Virus record (IMG/VR): IMGVR_UViG_3300023276_000101
Location: 1-26,048 of that record
DNA: 26,048 nucleotides
Strand: one strand, 5' to 3'
Source of the DNA: a virus
In this document: positions 22,204 through 26,048 of the stretch, piece after piece
Layout: the number at the start of each line of letters is the position of its first letter
Position numbering within the stretch: the first letter of the stretch is position 1
The notes under the pieces: generated by a model
What the model saw: the letters and a program-made list of their open reading frames with translations, nothing else
What the model was told of the DNA's origin: nothing
Database searches by the model: none
Program-made: the position numbers and the translations under genes

Positions 22204-23559
22204 TTAACGTAAATGTTTGAACAATGATTGGATAAACATTGATAAACCTGCTATGCAATCAGGTGCATCATCATTTTTGTTTTTACCCTCTTTACTAAAT
22301 GATAAAATATTATCAATAAATCTGATTGATTGTGGCACATCATAACGTACAAAATTGAATTTATTTAACACAAATGCGGATTGCATGATGATCCGTGTAA
22401 TTTTATTTTGTGTGTTGGCCACCTGTAATATTCGTGTGTTGGTATTACGTTGTAATTCACGTGCAAACATTGCACCCATACTGTTTGATTCAACACGGCA
22501 ATAATTGGCATTCCATTTATCCAACAGGGATGCAACCATTGGTATTGTTACATCCGTGTTTGATCTATCAAATACATAATCAACAATGTAAACCTGATCA
22601 CCTACAATGGCACCAATGGCACATGCAGTGTAATCATTTCCTGTATCTGATACATCAACATATCCAATGCAACCCTCAATTTTATCCTTTATTTCATCCA
22701 ATTCATCAGGATCAACAATGTTTATTTCACCAAATAACATTCCTTTTAAATCCATTGGTTGTTGTTGGTATTCTGCCAACCAAATTTCCTTTGCGGTTTT
22801 TTTTCTTTTATCAATGTATTCATCTGTACTCATAACCGCACTGCAAAATGATTGATCATTTTCATCCAATGCCTGTACCATAATGGATTTATCATATGCA
22901 CCCTGTGCCATTTGATAACCAATTACATCATTAACAACCCAACGTGTACCAATATCAATACGTTTACATCCTGTTTCAAACCGTGAATCATGTGTTGCCT
23001 GTTTCCACTGGATCACACGTGCATTCATATTATCATTCATGGCATCATCAATACCCCTGTATAGATCATCCGTAATGGCAACCATTGATGCACCAAATCC
23101 AATGATTGTTCCGCCAACACCTGCACCGAAATAACCAACCTGTTTTGAACTGTTGGTGTTCCATCCCTGCAAATTTGCCTTATCAGATGATAAACATACA
23201 TCAGGAAATATTGTTGTGAATTTTTCTGATTTCACAATATCACGTACATCATATGAAAATTTTGTGTACAGTGTTGCCGTGCATGTGTTACGCATCACTG
23301 ATTCTGTTGGATGATTGCCCAACACCCATGCACAGTAAATTGATGTGATGTATGATTTTCCTGCACGTGGCGGTAATGAAACAGATAATGATTTAATTTT
23401 ATCATCTGTAATATCCTGCATTGCATCCGCCACCTGATGCAAAAATTCACGTTCCTTAAAAAATTTAGGATCATAAAATTTGCAAAATTGCCAAAAATCA
23501 CGTTTGCACAACTCATAATACAAATACAAATTTATTAAATCTGTTTTATTTTTTCCCAT
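22204..23559 (-). CDS. terL: Terminase large subunit
   Basis: Protein of 451 residues with both activities intact. ATPase: Walker A S-L-P-P-R-A-G-K-S (61-69, Lys68) and Walker B M-V-A-I-T-D-D (159-165). Nuclease (RNase H fold): V-D-V-S-D (301-305), V-E-S-N (356-359) and D-D-A-P-D-C-I-A-G-L (430-439), giving the acidic residues expected for two-metal catalysis. It pumps DNA into proheads through the portal and cuts it. The start overlaps the small subunit by 14 bases. The portal that it docks on is the next large gene but inverted, so the two cannot share a transcript. Confidence 0.93.
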   Translation of the reverse strand: MGKNKTDLINLYLYYELCKRDFWQFCKFYDPKFFKEREFLHQVADAMQDITDDKIKSLSVSLPPRAGKSYITSIYCAWVLGNHPTESVMRNTCTATLYTKFSYDVRDIVKSEKFTTIFPDVCLSSDKANLQGWNTNSSKQVGYFGAGVGGTIIGFGASMVAITDDLYRGIDDAMNDNMNARVIQWKQATHDSRFETGCKRIDIGTRWVVNDVIGYQMAQGAYDKSIMVQALDENDQSFCSAVMSTDEYIDKRKKTAKEIWLAEYQQQPMDLKGMLFGEINIVDPDELDEIKDKIEGCIGYVDVSDTGNDYTACAIGAIVGDQVYIVDYVFDRSNTDVTIPMVASLLDKWNANYCRVESNSMGAMFARELQRNTNTRILQVANTQNKITRIIMQSAFVLNKFNFVRYDVPQSIRFIDNILSFSKEGKNKNDDAPDCIAGLSMFIQSLFKHLR

Positions 23560-23989
23560 TTTTCAGGTGTTCACGTATTTCATCCGTTGTTAAATCAGAA
23601 AAATCAGGCCTGTTGGTTTGTAAATTAACATCCTGCCGTTCAACATATCCACGTGATCGCATTTTGCATTTCATGTAAAATATTGTTGCGGTTGTGTTGC
23701 CATCCCTGATTTGATCATGCAATTGTGATTCAACCATATCATGTGCGTGTTCGGCAATATCATTTACCTGTTCCGCATAATGATCATCAGTTTTGATCCA
23801 CTCGTAATGTGTTGATCTGTTTATACCAACTGCACTGCATGCGGTTGAAATGATGCCCAATGATGCAATTAATGCCTCAATCATTGCACCCTTTTTTATA
23901 GTGTTGGATTTTGTTGCTTTTTTAACAACAGGTTTGGCCCTTTTTTTTGTGGGTTTTGCTTTTACTTTTGGTTTGGGTTTTATTGCCAT
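23546..23989 (-). CDS. terS: Terminase small subunit
   Basis: Protein of 147 residues. The N terminus (1-35) is a Lys/Pro-rich stretch likely to contact DNA. Residues 36-75 form a helix-turn-helix (M-I-E-A-L-I-A-S-L-G-I-I-S-T-A-C-S-A-V-G followed by N-R-S-T-H-Y-E-W). A helical segment (V-E-S-Q-L-H-D-Q-I-R-D-G-N-T-T-A-T-I-F-Y) for ring assembly and an acidic tail follow. This layout and the 14-base overlap with terL support recognition of packaging sites. The start lies five bases after the stop of the membrane protein gene. Confidence 0.8.
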   Translation of the reverse strand: MAIKPKPKVKAKPTKKRAKPVVKKATKSNTIKKGAMIEALIASLGIISTACSAVGINRSTHYEWIKTDDHYAEQVNDIAEHAHDMVESQLHDQIRDGNTTATIFYMKCKMRSRGYVERQDVNLQTNRPDFSDLTTDEIREHLKNGKK

Positions 23990-23994
23990 GCCTT

Positions 23995-24351
23995 TTAAAA
24001 TATCAGGTTAAACAATAATATTATACCTGCAACCATTGCAATGCGTATAAATGTTAATTTTAAACTGGATGGCTCAATTAAATACAGTTTAAATGATGCG
24101 TGTGTTGCATGCGGTAAAAATAAATGTATAAAACGATCAATACTGAACAATAAAAACATTACTGGTAAAAATGCAATACCCAATATTTTTTTATAAATGG
24201 GTAATTTTTTTACTGTTTCATTTCTTTTGTTTTTGATTGCCTCAATTTTTTTATCAAATGCATCATCAATTTTTTTTACCTTTGTTGGTTTTGCTTTTTT
24301 CATTTCTTTAATTGCTTTGCGTGTTAAACTTCGTTTTTGTTGCCTGTTCAT
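23995..24351 (-). CDS. Basic coiled-coil membrane protein next to terminase
   Basis: Protein of 118 residues starting M-N-R-Q-Q-K-R-S-L-T-R-K. The first 55 residues are strongly basic and helical (K-A-K-P-T-K-V-K-K-I-D-D-A-F). Two membrane helices follow, about 58-76 (I-L-G-I-A-F-L-P-V-M-F-L-L-F-S-I) and about 98-117 (L-T-F-I-R-I-A-M-V-A-G-I-I-L-L-F). The longer upstream frame (to 24417) was rejected because it covers the 24375-24418 hairpin. A TATATTTG box lies five bases upstream of the ATG, so a nearly leaderless transcript is possible. Unknown family; a two-helix membrane protein outside the lysis block is notable. Confidence 0.6.
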   Translation of the reverse strand: MNRQQKRSLTRKAIKEMKKAKPTKVKKIDDAFDKKIEAIKNKRNETVKKLPIYKKILGIAFLPVMFLLFSIDRFIHLFLPHATHASFKLYLIEPSSLKLTFIRIAMVAGIILLFNLIF

Positions 24352-24355
24352 TTTA

Positions 24356-24363
24356 CAAATATA
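24356..24363 (-). promoter_or_regulatory. TATATTTG box before the membrane protein and terminase genes
   Basis: The minus strand reads TATATTTG, the same -7 box as elsewhere, directly after a hairpin and five bases before the ATG at 24351. No TTG is present at the right spacing. It could start a nearly leaderless message for the membrane protein, terS and terL. Confidence 0.35.
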
Positions 24364-24370
24364 ATAAATT

Positions 24371-24418
24371 AGAAAATGGGATGCATTTACATGGTGTTTT
24401 AACCATCTGCACCCCATT
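24371..24418 (-). terminator. Cruciform-like hairpin, possible weak terminator
   Basis: The outer arms at 24375-24385 and 24408-24418 pair at 10 of 11 positions. An inner stem atggt/accat (24391-24395 with 24402-24406) lies within. On the minus strand it is followed by only TTTT. It separates the two genes at 24470-25176 from the membrane protein and terminase genes. Confidence 0.45.
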
Positions 24419-24469
24419 CACATAAAACATAACAATTCAAATTTACAATATTTTTTATTTAAAACACGT

Positions 24470-24784
24470 TTAATGCGGTGAAAATGGTTTTTTGTATATC
24501 ACACCCACATTATCAATATGGCCTTTTAAATAGGCATCAAATGCCCTCTGCATTGATCCCTTTTGTGTTCGGCACATCACATTGTTGATCCGTTCATTGT
24601 ATTCAATTAGATTAACAGATTCATTTGCCCTGTTGCAAAAATTATGCATATCAGTTATTGTAAAAAATCCGCCTTGAATACTGCAATTTTGTTTTGATAA
24701 CAGGTATGTACACATTTCATCAAACGTTTTTGGTATTTGATTGTTGTAATAATGGGCCTGATCCAGTTTATTAATATCATTCAT
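24470..24784 (-). CDS. Hypothetical protein, 104 residues, coupled to the zinc protein
   Basis: Not recognised. Soluble, probably helical protein with four Cys spread singly (C25, C33, C50, C70 by rough count), so no clear metal site. Contains K-T-F-D-E-M-C-T-Y-L-L-S-K-Q-N-C and R-A-F-D-A-Y-L-K-G-H-I. The start overlaps the stop of the DnaJ-type zinc protein as ATGA, so the two are probably made together and may act together. A possible weak terminator lies about 50 bases downstream. Confidence 0.65.
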   Translation of the reverse strand: MNDINKLDQAHYYNNQIPKTFDEMCTYLLSKQNCSIQGGFFTITDMHNFCNRANESVNLIEYNERINNVMCRTQKGSMQRAFDAYLKGHIDNVGVIYKKPFSPH

Positions 24785-25176
24785 AATTCAATAATTTCAT
24801 CAATTTGTTTTTCAATTTTGCCTGTACCATTGCATTCATCACATTCAACAGATTTAAAGCAACCGCCACAACACTCATTTGATTGATCATGGCAATCCAT
24901 AACATCAACGCACCCATCACCATCACATTCATCACAATCACATTCAATATCATCATCATTGTGTTCCAATTCGTGTGATAAAAATGTATCAACAGATTGA
25001 TCAGTAAATTTCACGGTGTGTTCAGTAACTTTTGTTTTTTGCATTCCACTGGATTGCACATAAACAACTGTTATTATTTCAGAATCAATAACCAAACCAA
25101 TTTGGTTTGTTTTTAATACCATTACCTGATCATGCAGATCAATAATGTTTGGGCCTGTGTGATGATTATTTTCCAT
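24781..25176 (-). CDS. DnaJ-type zinc-finger protein with N-terminal beta domain
   Basis: Protein of 131 residues. The start at M-E-N-N-H-H-T-G (25176) is chosen because the longer frame (to 25209) runs through a terminator hairpin. Residues 11-65 look like a small beta barrel (Q-V-M-V-L-K-T-N-Q-I-G-L-V-I-D). Residues 79-119 are Cys-rich with two exact C-x-x-C-x-G-x-G motifs (81-88 and 112-119) and five further Cys between, the pattern of the DnaJ zinc centre. No J domain is present, so it is not a full co-chaperone. Stand-alone DnaJ-like zinc centres can hold partner proteins or RNA. It is the first gene of a coupled pair with 24470-24784. Confidence 0.7.
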   Translation of the reverse strand: MENNHHTGPNIIDLHDQVMVLKTNQIGLVIDSEIITVVYVQSSGMQKTKVTEHTVKFTDQSVDTFLSHELEHNDDDIECDCDECDGDGCVDVMDCHDQSNECCGGCFKSVECDECNGTGKIEKQIDEIIEL

Positions 25177-25193
25177 AATTTGTGCGTTTATAT

Positions 25194-25224
25194 TAAAAAA
25201 AATGGGCATGTATTACCATGCCCA
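25194..25224 (-). terminator. Terminator of the 25237-25806 cassette, near-copy of the one at 0.9 kb
   Basis: The stem tgggcatg (25203-25210) and catgccca (25217-25224) has 8 perfect bp and a 6-base loop. On the minus strand it is followed by a long T run. It begins 13 bases after the gene's stop. Stem and loop differ from the 882-901 hairpin at one of 20 bases. Confidence 0.85.
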
Positions 25225-25236
25225 GTGTTTTGTTGA

Positions 25237-25806
25237 TTAAAATGATGGATCACGGTATTGTTGCATGGTACCAAAAATAATTGATACCTTACTAAAATTT
25301 TTGTATTTTTTTGTTACACCATCAATGATCATCATTTGGTTGTAATAATTATCTGCATTTGGATCCTCATACAAATGTTGGTATGATTCAATTCCGCAAT
25401 CCTTTAATAAAATTTCCGTTGATCCCCAACCGTATTTTTTGTAATATTTGTTGTTTAATGCTTTGATGATTTCAACAGAATACCCAACAGATCCCCAACA
25501 TTGTTTTTTGTTACTCCATTCCAATGTTGTTGTGTAATTTTCAGTGTTTGATTTATATGTGTAACGTTCATCACCGTATGATGTACCAATATTTTTTGCA
25601 TCCATTTTGCGGATCACACATTGCATTCCATTATCTGAAACCTCAATAACTTCGTGTGCCTCACGATCTGAATACATCAGGATTGTTGCACCCTCACCAA
25701 CAACTGGCAATGTTTCATTATTTCCCATCATTTGGTTGATGAATCCACCTGCAACACCAACTTTGCGTGTTTGTCTTTTTACTGTTTTTTGTGTTAAATT
25801 GCTCAT
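25237..25806 (-). CDS. Conserved hypothetical phage protein in a stand-alone cassette
   Basis: Protein of 189 residues. Start M-S-N-L-T-Q-K-T at 25806; the longer frame to 25893 runs through the promoter and leader hairpin. The motif F-I-N-Q-M-M-G-N-N-E-T-L-P-V-V-G-E-G-A-T (about 23-42), then M-Y-S-D-R-E-A-H-E-V-I-E-V-S, is one I associate with an uncharacterised family common in phages and their hosts; I know of no assigned function. The middle appears beta-rich and the C terminus mixed. The gene has its own promoter and terminator, matching those of the 910-1200 gene, although the proteins are unrelated. Confidence 0.75.
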   Translation of the reverse strand: MSNLTQKTVKRQTRKVGVAGGFINQMMGNNETLPVVGEGATILMYSDREAHEVIEVSDNGMQCVIRKMDAKNIGTSYGDERYTYKSNTENYTTTLEWSNKKQCWGSVGYSVEIIKALNNKYYKKYGWGSTEILLKDCGIESYQHLYEDPNADNYYNQMMIIDGVTKKYKNFSKVSIIFGTMQQYRDPSF

Positions 25807-25836
25807 TTTCAATGTTTTATGTTTTTTAATAATGTC

Positions 25837-25864
25837 GTTGCCTCGTTGCAACAGGACAAATATA
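25837..25864 (-). repeat. 28-base repeat, copy 2: promoter -7 box plus 5'-leader hairpin
   Basis: Identical to 1231-1258 at all 28 bases, with similar AT-rich flanks upstream. On the minus strand it contains TATATTTG followed by the GTTGC-AACGAG-GCAAC hairpin, about 30 bases before the start codon at 25806. It is the leader of the 25237-25806 gene. Confidence 0.85.
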
Positions 25865-25886
25865 TATAAATTTAATTTATATACGA
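25857..25886 (-). promoter_or_regulatory. Bacteroidetes-type promoter for the 25237-25806 gene
   Basis: TATATTTG lies on the minus strand at 25864-25857. At the 19-base spacing upstream the triplet is TCG instead of TTG, so the -33 element is one mismatch weaker than in the copy at 1251-1280. Transcription should start near 25851. Confidence 0.7.
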
Positions 25887-25898
25887 CCATCAAAACAT

Positions 25899-25943
25899 AA
25901 AAAAAACACTTTTACCCCATATTTTTTTTTAAATACAGGGTAA
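25899..25943 (-). terminator. Possible terminator of the partial gene at the window edge
   Basis: The stem ttaccc/gggtaa (25912-25917 with 25938-25943) and an inner stem tattt/aaata are separated by a 2-by-2 mismatch. After five bases, eight T follow on the minus strand (25906-25899). It lies 20 bases past the stop at 25964, so it would insulate the next cassette. Confidence 0.45.
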
Positions 25944-25963
25944 TTGTGATATTTAAAATGCAA

Positions 25964-26048
25964 TTATTGGTTGATCAGATCACCAATTTTCTGCACTGTT
26001 GTTAAATTCAAACCACGTTCATTATTCAGGAACATGTACATTTGGTTT
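25964..26048 (-). CDS. Partial gene, C-terminal 27 residues; helix-turn-helix-like
   Basis: Only the end of the gene is in the window. The last residues include F-L-N-N-E-R-G-L-N-L-T-T-V-Q-K-I-G-D-L-I, which resembles the second half of an XRE-type helix-turn-helix (turn E-R-G, then a helix with T-x-x-K-I). If so, it could be a small regulator. The fragment is too short to be sure, and the start lies beyond 26048. Confidence 0.35.
   Translation of the reverse strand, partial: NQMYMFLNNERGLNLTTVQKIGDLINQ

Noticed and set aside
24777-24992. Met-rich minus-strand frame overlapping the DnaJ-type zinc gene
   Set aside because: Same strand, different frame; the zinc protein frame has clear motifs and an ATGA junction with its neighbour.
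1-26048. tRNA genes, CRISPR arrays, insertion sequences, att sites
   Set aside because: None was recognised by eye on either strand; gaps are short and AT-rich. A computed search could still find a degenerate tRNA or att core.

Overview
This window is most of the late region of a tailed double-stranded DNA phage or prophage, and the gene set and long tape measure point to a siphovirus. The host is most likely a member of the Bacteroidetes. The DNA is AT-rich, most starts follow A-rich leaders without a Shine-Dalgarno sequence, and intergenic promoters match the Bacteroidetes pattern TTG-N19-TAnnTTTG. No host gene, tRNA, integrase, transposase or CRISPR array was recognised.

Almost every gene is on the minus strand, so the reading order runs from high to low coordinates. 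At 25964-26048 a gene of unknown function runs off the edge. Then come a single-gene cassette (25237-25806), a DnaJ-type zinc protein, an unknown protein, a membrane protein, and the small and large terminase subunits (23989-22204). After a terminator at 22.1 kb lie two very small genes. The portal gene (20450-21646) sits in its usual place between terminase and protease but on the opposite strand. The minus strand resumes with the U35-type prohead protease, the HK97-type major capsid protein, a basic Cys-containing protein, two neck or connector candidates, a probable tail tube protein and a 60-residue protein, ending at a terminator near 15.5 kb.

The tail block follows: two small pre-tape-measure proteins, a 1334-residue tape measure protein, a tail-tip protein, a small helical protein, a 768-residue tail protein, a fibre protein, and a modular Cys-rich protein with a carbohydrate-binding-like domain that is the best receptor-binding candidate. 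Lysis genes come next as a tightly coupled set: a membrane-anchored coiled coil, a holin candidate, a single-gene spanin (lipobox plus C-terminal membrane helix), and an endolysin candidate with a YkuD-like Cys motif. Tandem terminators close the block near 1.35 kb. A second single-gene cassette and three small unknown genes follow.

The most unusual things seen are: (1) two unrelated genes, about 24.6 kb apart, each placed between the same 28-base promoter/5'-hairpin element and nearly the same terminator hairpin; (2) the inverted portal gene, whose start region holds facing, overlapping promoter elements; (3) strong depletion of AGC/GCT and GAC/GTC that extends across codon boundaries; and (4) the lysis set with a one-gene spanin and a transpeptidase-like endolysin. 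Functional calls rest on motifs and gene order read by eye, without database searches.
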